Assembly (NCBI RefSeq): GCF_003597395.2
Contig: NC_133773.1
Location: 60,770,824-60,834,823 of the forward strand
Direction of reading: 5' to 3'
Origin: Chelonoidis abingdonii
Taxonomy: Eukaryota > Chordata > Testudines > Testudinidae
Length of the DNA stretch: 64,000 bases
Shown here: positions 23,517 through 35,771 of the stretch, piece after piece
Layout: each line of letters starts with the position of its first letter
How positions within the stretch are numbered: the stretch's first letter is position 1
Made by a program: the position numbers and the translations under genes
Notes under the pieces: generated by a model
Told to the model about the DNA's origin: nothing
Seen by the model: only the letters and a program-made list of their open reading frames with translations
Database searches by the model: none

Positions 23517-25517
23517 TAATTAAAAAATGTCTTTCAAACTACTAGGTATGGGAACTGAAAGTCAAGCTGGGTTTTTTTTTTTTCTTACTACCAGTAGGAA
23601 AGATTTTGCCACTAGAATGCGGCTGATGATTTTGGCTTGTGATATGCAAGGCAGAAGAAAATTCAGCTTGGTTCTTCATTGCTGTGCTGGCATTACAGCA
23701 TTAACTGCAGTAGAAACGTTCACTTTCTCAAACAGGTTGCTTTCTGTGCTTATTCAAGCTGTTATGTTGAATAGGAAGGTTTTATTTTTATAATCACACT
23801 TCAAAGCTGAAATGCTTAGTTATACTGGGATAACTTATTGTGCTACGCATGGTGATGTTTCTTCTTTAAGCATGTGTGTAAATCAAATTATGCCTGCATA
23901 TCAAAATATGGTGCATAATATAAGGTTGAATCATTACCCCTAAGAAAAATCCAAGGAGGAAAAAAGAAACCCTGTAAAGCTCATGTCTTTGAGCTTCTGA
24001 CAAATATCCTTCTTAGAACTGGTCTATGCATGAGGTGTGGGTATGGATTCCAAATCCCACATGGATCTCTTGAGGGAAGGAAATTGCACTGCCATCATGG
24101 CGCCTTGCTTCCCCTCCTCCACCTGCCAACATGGCTTTTTTAGAAGATATGCCAATTATTTTCTCCATACTTGTGCAATACCCTTCTCTTCTCAGAGAGA
24201 GGTGCAGCTGGGGAATAAGTTAATGGTTCCCAGAATGACATTCACAGGCCCACTGACAGCAATTCCAGGCCCAGGATAGAACAGTCAGTGGGCCCCCAGC
24301 TCGCACAGACACAGTCCACCTGACGTTTTGCGTGGTGCTGTGCTAACTGGTGCCCGGCAAGATGCTGCTTGCTGCACTGCTGGGTATGCTCTTCCGGCAC
24401 ACACCCAGGACTTCCATGTGCCCACCCAGCTGCCTTCACTGTTGCCAGGACCACCCCACGCAAGCCTAGGAGCCCTGCCAGAGGTGACTAGTGGGAAGGA
24501 CACACAAAGGGGCACCAGCTAAGGGGAGATGCATGATCCCTCCCCATGACCCCCCTCTCATGACTCCTCCCAGCCTGGGGCCCCTGCACTCTCCCCATCC
24601 CCTCCTTCCCATCTCATGTTACCTGGACGGGGGGCTCTATCCTCTTGTTGCGCCAGCCCGGCTCTCCCTGTCTGTTTAGCTGCTCTTCTGGCAGCCAGGC
24701 TCCGGAGCCACTCCCAGATGCTGCCCGGTTCAGCACAGCAGTTGCCTGGGAGAGTGCTTGGCTGCAGCAGAGCAGGCTACCCCGCCCAGGCTCAGCTTCT
24801 CTAGGGACAGTGGCCTAGTGAGCCAGAGCCCACCTCGGCATGCTCAGAGTCTGCTCCTGTCCCCAGAAGCTGAGCCTGGGCAGGGAGAGGGCTGCCAATG
24901 TCACTGCTCCCTGCCTTGCCCAGACTCAGCTTCCCAGGACAGGAGCCGACTTTGAGCCCTCCCTGGCATACTCCGGTCACTTGGCCACTGTCCCTAGAGC
25001 CTCAGGGCAGTGTGTCTGGAAGAGGAGAGGCTCTGGCCCCACCCCTTCTTTTCCCCAGCCAAGGCTGGCTGCTGGGTCAAGGGCCCTGAGCAGGCGTCTG
25101 GGGAGGGCAAGCGGCTGACCCTTCCTGTCCTTCTCCCCCCATGGTGTTGCCTCTGAACCCTGCGGTGGTGGCTGGGAGTCCCCGGGCCCTTTTAAATCAT
25201 CCAGGTCCCTGGGCAGTGGCCCCCTTCTTCTCCCCCCATCGGTGGGCCCAGACATTCAGTTGTGTGTATGACCACCTTTTCAGAAAGGTGCATGGTGTAC
25301 ACAGTAACTGTTTCCAGCTTTGCTGCTAAATGACTTCCTACTCACCCAAGTACCCTTGGAACACCTATGGCATAGATTTGGTGCAAGAGGCTTCCACATG
25401 CTTTGAGGTTGGGGTCAAGAGGAACGGTGGGTTCCACTTCTTTGTGGCTTTTGGGACTCTTCCAATAATGCCTTTCTTTGTTCCTCTTTGTACCACTTGT
25501 TGCAGGAACATGTAAGA
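23517..25517. other. No gene recognised; GC-richer middle part
   Basis: The first 700 bp are AT-rich. From about 24250 to 25250 the sequence is C/G-rich but poor in CpG, with Pro-rich shadow frames on both strands. It resembles old GC-rich repeat material, not a CpG island. No domain or element end was recognised. Confidence 0.4.
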
Positions 25518-25913
25518 GAGTGGCTCTCAACCTTTCCAGACCACTGTACCCCTTTCAGTAGTCTGATTTGTCTTGTGTACCCCCAAGTTTCACCTCACTT
25601 AAACTACTTGCTTACAAAATCGGACCTAAAAATACAAAATGGTCACAGCACACTGTTACTGAAAAATTGCTTGCTTTCTCATTTTTACCATACAATTATA
25701 AAATAAATTGATTGGACTATAAATATTGTACTTCAGTGTATGGTATATAGAGTATAAACAAGTCATTGTATGAAATTTTAATTTGTACTGATTGCACTAG
25801 TGTTTTTTATGTGGCCTGCTGTAAAACTAGGCAAATATCTAGATGAGCTGATGTACCTCCTGGAAGACCGCTGTGTACCCCCAGGATTACATGTACCCGG
25901 CTGAGAACTACTG
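25518..25913. mobile_element. hAT MITE (GTGGTTCTCAACC family), copy 1
   Basis: Left end AGTGGCTCTCAACC, right end GGCTGAGAACTACTG, inverse partners. Flanks ATGTAAGA and GCATAAGA are partly conserved. Shared internal marks with copies at 36428 and 37757: TTTCACCTCACTT, CACTGTTACTGAAAAATTGC, AAACTAGGCAAATA. Non-coding. Confidence 0.85.
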
Positions 25914-26860
25914 GCATAAGACATAGCTTTGTGCTTAGCTCTAAGCATAGCTCTGATGCTTGCAGTTTCTAACCGCAACAAAGTATGTTCCGAGTAGCAT
26001 ATTCTTCCTTTGATGCAAATTCCTGACTTTCGTTAGTATTAATTTATCTGTGTGTGCGCACTTAGGGGAGAATGCCTTGTGGGTTTCAAATAAAGGATTA
26101 GAAACTTCATTAGTTTCTTAAATGTTTTTGAATGGTGAGGAACTGGAATGATTTCATAGTCATAATACTCAAAATTGAGAGATTACTGCTTGCACGTTTC
26201 CAACTGTTGCTGACACCCTCAGCCCTACCAATGCTGGAAACATTGCCAATAATAATTGCAGACATGGCGATTAGATCCCCTCTGAGAAGGGTTAGATGGC
26301 ACAGTTCTTAAAACACTGGTGACAGCCTGAAGTCAAACTATGCTAGTTTCCTAACTTGGTAATGCTGTTTGCTCTTAGCTGTGGTGAGATGTGTTTTTGC
26401 AAAATTTCTCTAAGTAGATGAGGTCTGAGGTTGCCTATCCCCTTGAAAGCAGATGAAGCCTTTGGGGCCTGGAAAATTGCTAACTTGGCCTTCCATTGAA
26501 CAAAGTTTATATGCTCCTGGTTTAAATGATTAACCCTTCATGGTGTACAGTTTAAATGTTCTTTTATCTTTTTCTCCTTAGAACCCCCATAATCACCCCT
26601 TGAGAAAAGCAAAACTTTTCTGAAATGGTGTGTTTACTATGATACAAACAAAAATAATTAAAGACAGTTTAACAAATTTCATTTGTGATGTATTGCATTT
26701 GTCACGTAATGATTTCATAGACGGATGTGTGATTAATAATCTAGCATTTTTATAAGTGTATTTGGAAGGATTTCCATACGGGGGCCAGCTATGCAGCTGT
26801 AGTACTGTAGTGTAGATACTTCCTACAAGTGAGTGAAGGGTTTCTTCCATTGTGCTAGCT
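25914..26860. other. No gene recognised
   Basis: AT-rich, with no convincing coding frame or repeat boundary. Confidence 0.4.
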
Positions 26861-27173
26861 CAGGGGTAGGCAACCCATGGCACACATGCCAAAGGCAGCA
26901 CGCAAGTTGATTTTCAGTGGCACTCTCACTGCCTAGGTCCTGGCCACCAGTCCGGGAGGCTCTGCATTTTAATTTAATTTTAAATGAAGCTTCTTAAACT
27001 TTTTAAAAACCTTATTTACTTAAATTACATGCAACAATAGTTTAGTTATTATAAGACTTATAGAAAGAGACCACCTAAAAACATTAAAATGTATTATTGG
27101 CACTCAAAATCTTAAATTAAGAGGGAATAAATGAAGACTTGGCACACCACTTCTGAAAGTTTGCCAACCTCTG
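26861..27173. mobile_element. hAT MITE (GGTAGGCAACC family), complete copy
   Basis: Left end CAGGGGTAGGCAACCCATGG, right end GTTTGCCAACCTCTG. Flanking 8-mers TGCTAGCT (26853-26860) and CGCTAGGT (27174-27181) match at 6 of 8. Non-coding. A partial sister copy is at 9978. Confidence 0.85.
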
Positions 27174-27213
27174 CGCTAGGTAATCCAGCTTCTTCAGCAT
27201 TCTTCCATTGATC

Positions 27214-27287
27214 TAGCTGCGTCCACACTGGAGCTTAGATCAGCTAAGCTATGGCACTCAAGGGAGCAGTGTAGCTAAGCCAATCAA
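27214..27287. mobile_element. Short Harbinger-like MITE fragment
   Basis: GCTGCGTCCACACTGG on the left and GCAGTGTAGCTAAGCC on the right resemble the terminal sequence shared by the Harbinger MITEs in this window; AGCTAAGC arms lie inside. Boundaries are approximate. Confidence 0.4.
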
Positions 27288-27946
27288 AATGTTAAGGCCT
27301 AAATGACTTCTGTTGCAACTCAAGTCATCTTGGTAAAATAAAATCACATCACATGACTCGTGAACAAAATTCTTTCACTGTTAGGGTACAATGAGCAGGG
27401 TGGATTCATTTAAATCACTAATTTTAATCATGACTGAAACTAGCAAGCAGGAAACCTTGATTTAAGTAATCCATTTAGATCTTGTTTTGCATTTGTACTT
27501 ATTATTTTCCTAAAAGGAGATGATTCTCCTGTGTTGGTAACCACTAAAACTTGTTGATTGGCAACTAAATATAGCCTTTGCACCAAATTCAATGTGTCAC
27601 TATTTCTATATACATTTATTTATGCAATTATATAGCTTAATTTACATTTATTTAGATTCATAATAAAGGTAAAAATTAAGGTTAGAAAATAGTGAATGAT
27701 GCATTTGTTAGTTACTAAACGATTGTTTTATTTAAATTTGATTTATGTCCAGTTCTATTCACATGGGAACTCAAAATCAATTAAAAATGCACAAAAACAG
27801 CAATAGTGTTAGTAAATAAAGCTATTTTAAATGTGCTAGATACATAAGAAAACAAAGTTTATCAAAACCATGTTTTGCATTTAAAACTAACTTACTAGAC
27901 AAAGAAAATAGTGAGTGAATTGAGCTGATTTGTTTCTGGTCACCAT

Positions 27947-28641
27947 CAGTGTTCCCTTTAATTTTTTATGTCCGTGTGCAGAATGGATTTTATGTGCACC
28001 AATATGGAGGTGATGTGTAATACATCAGCTTCATATTGGTGCACATTACAAAATTCATGTGGTGGGGTGGGGCTGAAGGATTTGGAGTGTGGGAGGGGGC
28101 TCAGGGCTGGGGCAGAGGGTTTGGGTGCAGGGAGGGTGAGAGCTCTGGCTGGGGGGTGAAGGCTCTGGAGTGGGGTCAGAGATGAGCGGTTTGGGGTCCG
28201 GGAGGAGATTCAGGGCTGGGGCAGAGATGTGGGAGGGTGAGAGCTCCAGCTGGGGGTGCGGGCTCTAGGGTAGGGCCAGGGATGAAGGGTTTGGGGTACA
28301 GGCTGCGGGGGAGAGAGAGGACTCCCTGCAACAGCTCGGGGCCGGGGCAGAGTGCCTCTCCCTGGCTGTGGCAGCTCTGGCTGGACTGGGCCAAGGGAGG
28401 GGCTCCTCTCTGTGGCAGCTCCAGTGGGCCTGGGCTGGGCTGAGGGAGGGGCTCCTAAGCCCCAGCCAGGGCACATCCAGGGCAGTTCCGTGTTGGGGCC
28501 GGTGGGGAGGGGTGCCTCTCCCCCGGCTGCTGCAGGCCCATGCTGGGGCTGGGCAGGCTGGGAGGGGCGCCTCTCCCCGCCTCGGCCACTGTTTTGAGCT
28601 TACTGGCAGCTGTGCGGCCGCGCAGCTTAGAGGGAATTTAG
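27947..28641. mobile_element. hAT element (CAGTGTTCCC family) with G-rich minisatellite core
   Basis: Left end CAGTGTTCCCTTTAA; the inverse of the right end is CTAAATTCCCTCTAAGCT. Flanks GTCACCAT (27939-27946) and GTCACTAC (28642-28649) match at 6 of 8. A strong inverted repeat (ATGTGCACCAATATGG arms) lies at about 27991-28047. From 28080 to 28600 G-rich units around GGGGTGAGGGCTCTGG recur with drift. Many shadow frames, no gene. Confidence 0.8.
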
Positions 28642-28649
28642 GTCACTAC

Positions 28650-30443
28650 ATCCTTCTAGGTTTTTAGAAAGAGTAGATCTCATCCTCTCATGCTTAGTTT
28701 TGATTAATAGATTGGAAGAGGAAAAAGCAGGAAAGTTTTGTTTTCGACTCCTATTCAGTTTCTTAACTTTGAATCAACTGGTCATTGAACTGAACTAATT
28801 GAGTAAACTGAAATGAAGAAAGTATCTCTCTGTACATGCACAAGAGGCTACTGCTGTCAGAAGCTCGTTTGGCATTTCAACAAACTCTGTTTCTAGGTGC
28901 TTAGCCTGTGACTTCCAGTGGTTTGGCTTTCTTCAGTAGCAAGCATGTACTGTTTTTAATACAATTTTATGTATTTAATCATAATAAGTTTAGGCTTTAA
29001 GTTGTTATAACTTAAAATTTAATTTTAAATTAATTTTTTAAAAAACTTTTAAAGCGTTATATCTGATTTTAAATAAGAAACAAAATAAAACTTTTTTTTT
29101 TTTATAGATTTGTATCCACCCTGACAATCCAGTAGCCTGTATTCTCTACTAGTTGGTATAAACTACAATGTAATATGTTGGCTACAAGGAAGAGTTCCTA
29201 GCAGAATCAGTGGCATATATTTTTGCGTGAACACTTTCCCCTAGGCCTGAGTAAAATTCAGCAACACTTGGCTTGAGTTACTTTATTTATGGATGAGTTG
29301 TTTGTTTGTTTTTTTTTTTAGTTGCATGAATTAAAGATATAGAAAACATGATCTGATTCCTTCTGATGCCAATGTAAAAGTGATAATGCTTTATATGTCA
29401 GTGAGGCTATGTTATCTTAGGAAGTTTTAAGCTTTGAATCACTTATATACAACACTCACCGCTGGTCTCAGTGTTACCTGAACATCCGCCTGTGTAGTGC
29501 ATCAACTAGCAGAAAGTCAATGTTCTTTGTGAAGTAATGGCAGCTGGAGACAACATTATGTTGTAATGGCAGCAAGGCAGACTGGATTGCTTCCTTAGGT
29601 CACATGGGCTGCTGCTGAGCTATGGATAGTTGCAGTAATGTTGTGAGGTCATGTAATGTTGAGGTTGAATTAATGCCTTTTAAACCCAATCTTTTGCAAT
29701 TTGTAATGATTACAAGAAGTGGTATCTGTCCAGAATTTTTGGAAGAGTATGTTTAAATATTCAGAGATAACATGAATTTTACATCTTGTTTAAAAACAGG
29801 AACATTTGGAATTTGTAGGGTAAGAGTCTTGAAAAAGCTACCAGATTTCTACTAGCAGGAGGAATAAACTCTCTCCAGAGGTAGCTATGAAAGATGACAG
29901 TGGAACAGCCCCACCAGCAAGGTCTAAGGGGAACACAGATGAGAATCCCGCATCCCACTAGCTGGGGTACCAGAATGAGGCAGAGGTGGTTCAGCTTTTA
30001 TCCCTGGATCTTGCCTGGGGACTCCATCTTTGTGTCATAGTATATCTAGAAGATGCATGATACATTTGGAATTTCGTAATCATTCTCTATTTGCTGGATA
30101 TGGTAAGGAACTTTTTGTCTCTAGCTGCTGTGAGGAAAGGACATGAAAGAGGCCTCTTTTATACTAACCTTCTAGTTATTTTTCTCCCCACCTCCTACTA
30201 TTGGAAAAATCAAATTTGCATGAAATTGATGCAATTCATGACAATTTCATTTCTTACCATAGTGTTATGAATAACAGAGTGAAATGACAGGGTCTTATTT
30301 TCAATTTGTTGTCACTCAGCAAAGCTATGAGCAACAGCAGGAGTCCTGCAGACTAAGGACATCCGCATTGCATCAGTTAATCTTTGAAATTTGAAGTGAA
30401 TAGATATATTTACATTCCAGCTAAAAACTTATATTTTTTTCAG
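28650..30443. other. No gene recognised; intron-like
   Basis: AT-rich, with homopolymer runs near 29090 and 29305. No repeat boundary fixed. Ends at a candidate splice acceptor. Confidence 0.4.
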
Positions 30444-30519
30444 GCTCTCATGCTCGGGGAAAGCTTCGCACTGGTAGCTTGGCAGAGTGGACTTTTCAAG
30501 CTGCTTGAGAGAGAAGGAG
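30444..30519 (+). other. Candidate 76-bp exon of an unnamed gene
   Basis: Preceded by a pyrimidine-rich acceptor (ATTTTTTTCAG) and followed by GAG/GTAAAT. One frame is open throughout and reads ALMLGESFALVAWQSGLFKLLEREG plus one base; an ATG lies at the third codon, so it could also hold the start codon. It stands outside any recognised repeat. I do not recognise the protein. It might be the second exon of the gene whose CpG island lies at 10.4-11.5 kb, but nothing in the sequence links them. Confidence 0.4.
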
Positions 30520-30751
30520 GTAAATACTTCGAAGATCTAATTTTATGACTGTCAAGTTTAGCAGTGAAGCTGTAGCTTTAAAACCGTTTGCAAGCAGAGA
30601 TAAAATATGTGGGCCTGTAAAAGATTTTAGACTTTAAACAATGTATGTACTTAACTATTATTGAAAATCAGGTTCACTGTGGGGCGGATTTTCCCATGGT
30701 TTTGTTTTGTTTTTTAATTAATTACTGTACTATATCCCATATGTCAAATTA

Positions 30752-31246
30752 CCGTATATACTCATTCATTAGCTTGTTCATTTATAAGCTGATCCCCCAA
30801 GATGGATAAGTAAAAATATCAAAAATGGTATGACTCTTTTATAAACCGACCCTGCATTTCAGGAGTTGGAAAACTTTGGCTCCCAGCCCATCAAGGTAAG
30901 CCGCTGGCGGTTTGTGACGTTTTGTTTACCTGGAACATTCACAGGCACGGAATCCCTCAGCTGCCAGTGGCCATGGTTTGCCGTTCCGAGCCCATGGGAG
31001 CTGCGCAACACTTCTCGCAACTCCCTTTGGCTGGGAATGGTGAACCGTGGCCACAGGGAGCTGAGGGGCTCCATGCCTGCAGACGTTCCGGGTAAACAAA
31101 ATGACAATGCATTTGATATTCAATTCAGTGATTCCACAGAGTTTGAAGTCATCAAATTTTGGTGTAGACTCATTTATAAGCCAACTCCCGCTTTTTGATG
31201 TCACTTTTTTACCAAAAATATTTGGCTTATGAATGAGTATATACAG
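30752..31246. mobile_element. TA-flanked MITE (Tc1/mariner- or pogo-like ends)
   Basis: Left end CCGTATATACTCATTCATTA; the inverse of the right end is CTGTATATACTCATTCATAA. TA is duplicated at 30750-30751 and 31247-31248. The middle has GTTTACCTGGAAC on one side and its inverse partner later (GTTCCGGGTAAAC), so inner inverted repeats are present. The 82-115 codon frames are shadows. Confidence 0.8.
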
Positions 31247-31383
31247 TAAGTGGAATATGTGCAAACTCTTCATGTTTCAAGATTCACCTGTGGTTCTTTT
31301 GTTTGTTACCATGTTTCAGGTTATAATGTGTTTTTTGGTATTTTTGTGGTGGTCTTTTTGGGGGGTGGGGGGGAATGGTGGCC

Positions 31384-31410
31384 GTGTGTGTGTGTGTGTG
31401 TGTGTGTGTG
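31384..31410 (+). repeat. GT microsatellite
   Basis: Thirteen GT repeats, uninterrupted. Confidence 0.95.
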
Positions 31411-31742
31411 AGAATATATATAAATATAAATTTCTACCCAAATAGATGTCAATATTTTCTTCCAAGGACAGGAAATTGCTTGGTTCAGTGTATGTTACTG
31501 TTCATCTTTCCTAGCGCTAGCTTGGATGGTGTAGGTTATAGAAAATGGACACAGGGTGCAGTTGAATCTCTAAGGCAAACTTTTCATTTCGAATGCAGTT
31601 CAGTATCCTCTTATGGTGATACCATGGGCTCAGAGTTTATTGTGGAAAAGGGACCTGGTTATTGCTTCTTTCACAGAAATACTACTACTCCTTGGCCCCC
31701 TCTCTTTTTTCCCCACTCCCCTCCCCCAAATCCTTGTTATTA

Positions 31743-31936
31743 CAGATGGTTCCCGACTTACGCAAGTGTTCCATTCCGGAAAACCTTGCAAAAGTTGAAT
31801 TTTGTGTAAGTGAGGAATGTATCTCTGACTATTACGCACCTGTCCTTCCCTCCCCCCCCCCCCCAATGCTTATGGAACTTTTTCCTGTAAGTGCAGATTC
31901 CCGTAAGTTGGGTTTGTGTAACCCAGGTAGTGTCTG
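31743..31936. mobile_element. Small TA-flanked MITE
   Basis: Begins CAGATGGTTCCCGACTTACG and ends with CCGTAAGTTGGG.. and GGTAGTGTCTG, broadly inverse. TA lies on both sides (31741-31742 and 31937-31938). Contains a C14 run near 31850. Non-coding. Confidence 0.5.
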
Positions 31937-31938
31937 TA

Positions 31939-34264
31939 TAGTTATTATATTATTTTATTATATTAAAGTTGTTGTTACAGTTTCCAGTGTCCTTCATATT
32001 ACAGGAAGAAAGTGAAAGAGGAAAAGGTTTTGACTTTGACTAACCTTTATGGAGTTTTATTTGTCTTATATTTATCTACTGTACATGACAAGCTTGATCG
32101 GCACTGAAAATGTGACCGTTCCCATCCACAGCCCCTAGCTGCTGTTCAGCACCTAGTATTCCAGAATATTGGTTGAATCCAACGTCTTACAAATATAAAA
32201 AAGGTAGACATTACTGTGATAACACATTTCAGTATATTAAACCATGTGTGAAATCCTGGCCTTGCTTAAGTCCACGTCAAAACTCCATTGATTTTGTGAG
32301 GTACAGATTTCACTCTGTAACTTTTTATAACTAATGTACTTTTTCCAGTGTCCAGTATTTCCATGAATTCTTATTTTATTCCCTTATTTTTTCTGATAAG
32401 AGTGATGTCATTCAGTGCTCCAGTTTGGAAAGTGGGTGGTTGTGTAACCTTAGTGAGTGTGGGGTGGGTGGGTGGGTGGGTGGTTGGTTGGTTGGTTTGT
32501 TTGTTATAGGTACCTGCCATTTGGTACACTCCAAAAGCAAAATAATTTCTTAAAAGTATATTGAGTAAAGTCCAGCCCCAGACCCTGCACCTGCCTTGGG
32601 CAGGGGGCCAAGGTGCCTGAGAGCAGCCCCCCAGCCCTTGTCCCTGCCCCGCAGGCCATGCTGCCCAAGGCAGGTGGCGGGTCCAGGGCTCTCCAAAGTG
32701 GCCTGGCTCCCTAGGCAGCTCTGCTCTTACCGTGGCTTGACTTCTCGCCAAGCCAGGGGGTGGAGCCCTGGGGGAAGGGCAGGAGCAGGGGGTGGGGCCC
32801 CACGGTGGGGGTGAGGATATGGAGTCACAAATGTTCATTGTGCCCAGGGCCCCAGTGTAGCTGAATCCACCTTTTGAAATCACTGTATCCTCAAATACAG
32901 TGGAACTGTTCAATTTTGTTCCAAGAATTGGAGCCTAGTAGTAGTTAGTAATCAAAGATCTGTGAACTGGAAAAGGGACTAGTCTTTTCCCATGCTAAAC
33001 TAAGATGCATCTTTTCTCCTGGAAATTAAACAGGCTAATTCATGTAAACTTGAGGCACCTACATTTGGCCATTTTCCAGGACCCTGCTTGTTGAGGTTTC
33101 AGATCCAAAACTTACCTTTAAACCTGTCTGATTTGGAGAGACGTGTTTATTTTATAAACATCCTTTTAAAATCTACTCCTTTATCAAAAGAAAATTATAG
33201 CATTTGGCTTTTTGTAGACCTTTATTCAAACACTGAGTATTTTGTGGTTATTCTTCTGGCTCTGCTGCAGCACTGAGTTAGTGAAATGGGGTCCAATCAA
33301 CCATTATGTTGATGCAGAAACAAAGATTTTTGCAAGACACTTGGCTTTTAAATTTTGTGTTGTGCACAGTGTCAAGCACATGATATAACAGAAAAGAAGG
33401 CATTAGATGGTATAGCTCATCTCCCTCTAATGTGGGGTTGTTCGCTACAATGTTATTTCAGTCCCTGGTACCTGCTTCTAGTTTTGGAGGTCTGCTGGAC
33501 TCTACTGTTGGTTGCTCTTAAAAGTATGCTAAAAGGCTTATCTGTTTTTGGCCAACTTAATTCCAGACACTTGGGGCTCATCTATGTGAGCTTCCAGCCT
33601 GTTTTCCTCCCCAGAAAAAAAAAACAACAAAAAATCCCCCCAAACTCTCTCCTCCCCCCCAAATAAAAAACAAAAACAAAAAAAAGTTGGAAATTCAATT
33701 CTTTGGTTGGTGAAGGGATTTGTTTCCTGGCTTCTGGATTTCCCTCTGTGCCATATTCTTTGGTTTTGTGTGGCTGAGTACTTTGTCTTGTTCTTCCCCC
33801 AGTACCCCCTTCTGGTCAGTTGCCTAGTGATAAACAATTTGCAAATGGGTCAAAGGAAAATACCAAATTGGACATTTTGTAAGTCATAATGTTGAGGACT
33901 TCCTTTGCTTGTAAACAAGCAACCTTTGTATTATAATAGCACGTAGAGGCCCCAGTTAGAGTTCAGGGCCTATTGTCTTAAGTACTGCAGTGCAGTTTAC
34001 AATCTTGTTTTATGACCAGTCTTACCAGGATATGAGACACGTAGGGGGGAGGGGAAGCTGTAACTGGTGTTACAGGTAACACCCTCCCCTCAGGATAACT
34101 ACAACTGAGCAATTCAAGAAACTAACCATAAACCAAGCCTTTTATTGTGGGCATTTGATAGCACTTTGAATAGTGACAGTTTTACTGTTTTGCTGCTGCA
34201 GTGTTTTAGTTGCAGCACCAGAGCTTAGATGGAAGAGGCAGTGGGGTGGGCAGAAGTGTGCAAA
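31939..34264. other. No gene recognised; simple repeat at 32461-32505
   Basis: A GGGTGGGT/GGTT/GTTT simple repeat lies at 32461-32505. A GC-richer block at about 32570-32830 gives shadow frames on both strands. A-rich and C-rich homopolymers occur at 33615-33690. No credible gene. Confidence 0.45.
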
Positions 34265-35771
34265 GCCTGATGGGAGGAAGGGATAGATTGCAAAAAAACC
34301 TGAACATCCTTGCCCCAGCTGAGGTTCTGCCCTGCTCCATCCCCCCTCCCTCTGTTGCTCACTCTCGCTCCCTGTCATCAGGCTGGGACAGAGGGTTGGG
34401 ATGTAGGGGGAGGGGGTGAGGTCTCCGGCAGTGGGGTGCAGGCTCTGGGGTCAGGCTGGGGATGAGGCATTTGAGGTGCAGGAGGGGACTCTGGGGGAGC
34501 AGGGGGTTGGGATGCAGTGGGGGGGAGGGCGCCGGTTGGAGGTGCAGGCTCTAGAGTGGGGCAAAAATGAGGGGTTCAGAGTGCGGGAGGGGGCTCAGGG
34601 CTAGGGTTGGGGTGTGGGAGGGGTGCGGGCTCCAGGAGGGAGTTTAGGTGTTGGAGGGAGCTCAGGTACTAGGGCAGGGTGTGGGGTGTGGGAGGGAGTG
34701 AGGGGTGCGGGCTCTGGGCAGCGCTTACCTTGGGTGGCTCCCAGAAGCGGTGACATGTTCCTCTGCCTCCTAGGCTTGTTGTACAGACAAAACTACACAG
34801 GATCATTTTAGGGGTCAAGACAAAGATGCCACATTTATTATGATCTATAACTACTAGCAAATACCTTAATACTTATACGCATACACTCACACATGCGCAC
34901 ACACACACCAAATGTTCTGCAGCTGCTGGATAGTTACCAGTCCCGATTGTAGCTTGAGTTTGTGGCTTGAGTTCACAGCTGGGGATCGTAGCTCGTGGCA
35001 GCTAACTGGCCAGGAAAGCTGGGCGCGAGGAGGAGCCGGGTCTGTCGGGCGCGCACCAATGCCCCTCGATGTTGATAGCAGAATGTTACCCAAAGTCTGT
35101 CATCTCACCCCCCTTTTTTTATAGGCTTTTAGTTTGGATTCAAAGTCTATAGGTCTTGCTGTGTCACCCTGCCTCCGGGTTTGGTGATTGATCACCCGTC
35201 AATTGCAGGCGTGACTTTCAGCCTTGAACCTGGCTTTGATCTTCCTTCTGTTGTTTCTTTTGTCCTTTTCTTTTTAGGGTGGATGCTTCTTACTTTGTTT
35301 AGGGCTGTTGTGTAGGTCTTCAGCCACTGGTATTTGAACTTTATCTCATCAGGTCAGGCTGGCAGTGGAGGTTAATTCTATCACTCATACATACATGCCT
35401 CATTCACACATCTAAACTAAACTAATAAGATTACAGCAGGGTTTGCAAAAATGAAGGTGGAGGAAGCTTTTACAAAATGGAGTGAGCGTTTTAAAATGGG
35501 GTTTGAATTATAATATGGCAAACAGTGAACAGAAGTTTCAATATAGACAAGTGTAATAAATGGTGAACAGAAATTACATTAATAAAGTGAACAGTTAAAA
35601 ACAATTTCATTTATCAGTTCTACAGGCTGAGGCATGCAGCCAGGGGCCTCTGCGCTCTGCCCCCACCCGCAGGCACCGCTCCTACAGGTCCCATTGGGTG
35701 GGTTCCCAGAGCCGCCAGCGTCCCTTTTTAACCAGGCATTCTGGTTGAAAACTGGACACCTGGCAACCCTA
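34265..35771. repeat. GC-rich interspersed repeat split by a solo LTR
   Basis: The left part (about 34265-34776) has TTGCAAAAAAACCTGAACATCC and then G-rich drifting tandem units (GGGGTGCAGGCTCTGG type). The right part (35629-35771) reads CTCTGCGCTCTGCCCCCACC.. and ends GACACCTGGCAACCCT, whose inverse AGGGTTGCCAGG recalls the GTTGCCA ends at 20628. I recognise both halves as one turtle repeat interrupted by the LTR at 34777-35624. Superfamily uncertain; the left end is eroded. Confidence 0.6.
34777..35624 (-). mobile_element. Solo LTR, 848 bp, 4-bp duplication
   Basis: On the minus strand it begins TGTAGAACTGATAAATG and ends CTGTACAACA. GGCT is duplicated exactly (34773-34776 and 35625-35628). 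A poly(A) signal (AATAAATGTGGC on the minus strand) lies about 55 bp from the end. Its first roughly 560 bp and last roughly 65 bp match the LTR at 60219-61202, while the middle differs. The 4-bp duplication suits an ERV1-like element. No viral genes remain. Confidence 0.85.

Noticed and set aside
24250..25250. Second CpG island
   Set aside because: GC-rich but with few CpGs and no promoter-like motif; looks like old GC-rich repeat sequence.
32371..32913. 180-codon minus-strand open frame
   Set aside because: Pro/Gly-rich shadow of a GC-rich block followed by translation of the GGGT simple repeat.
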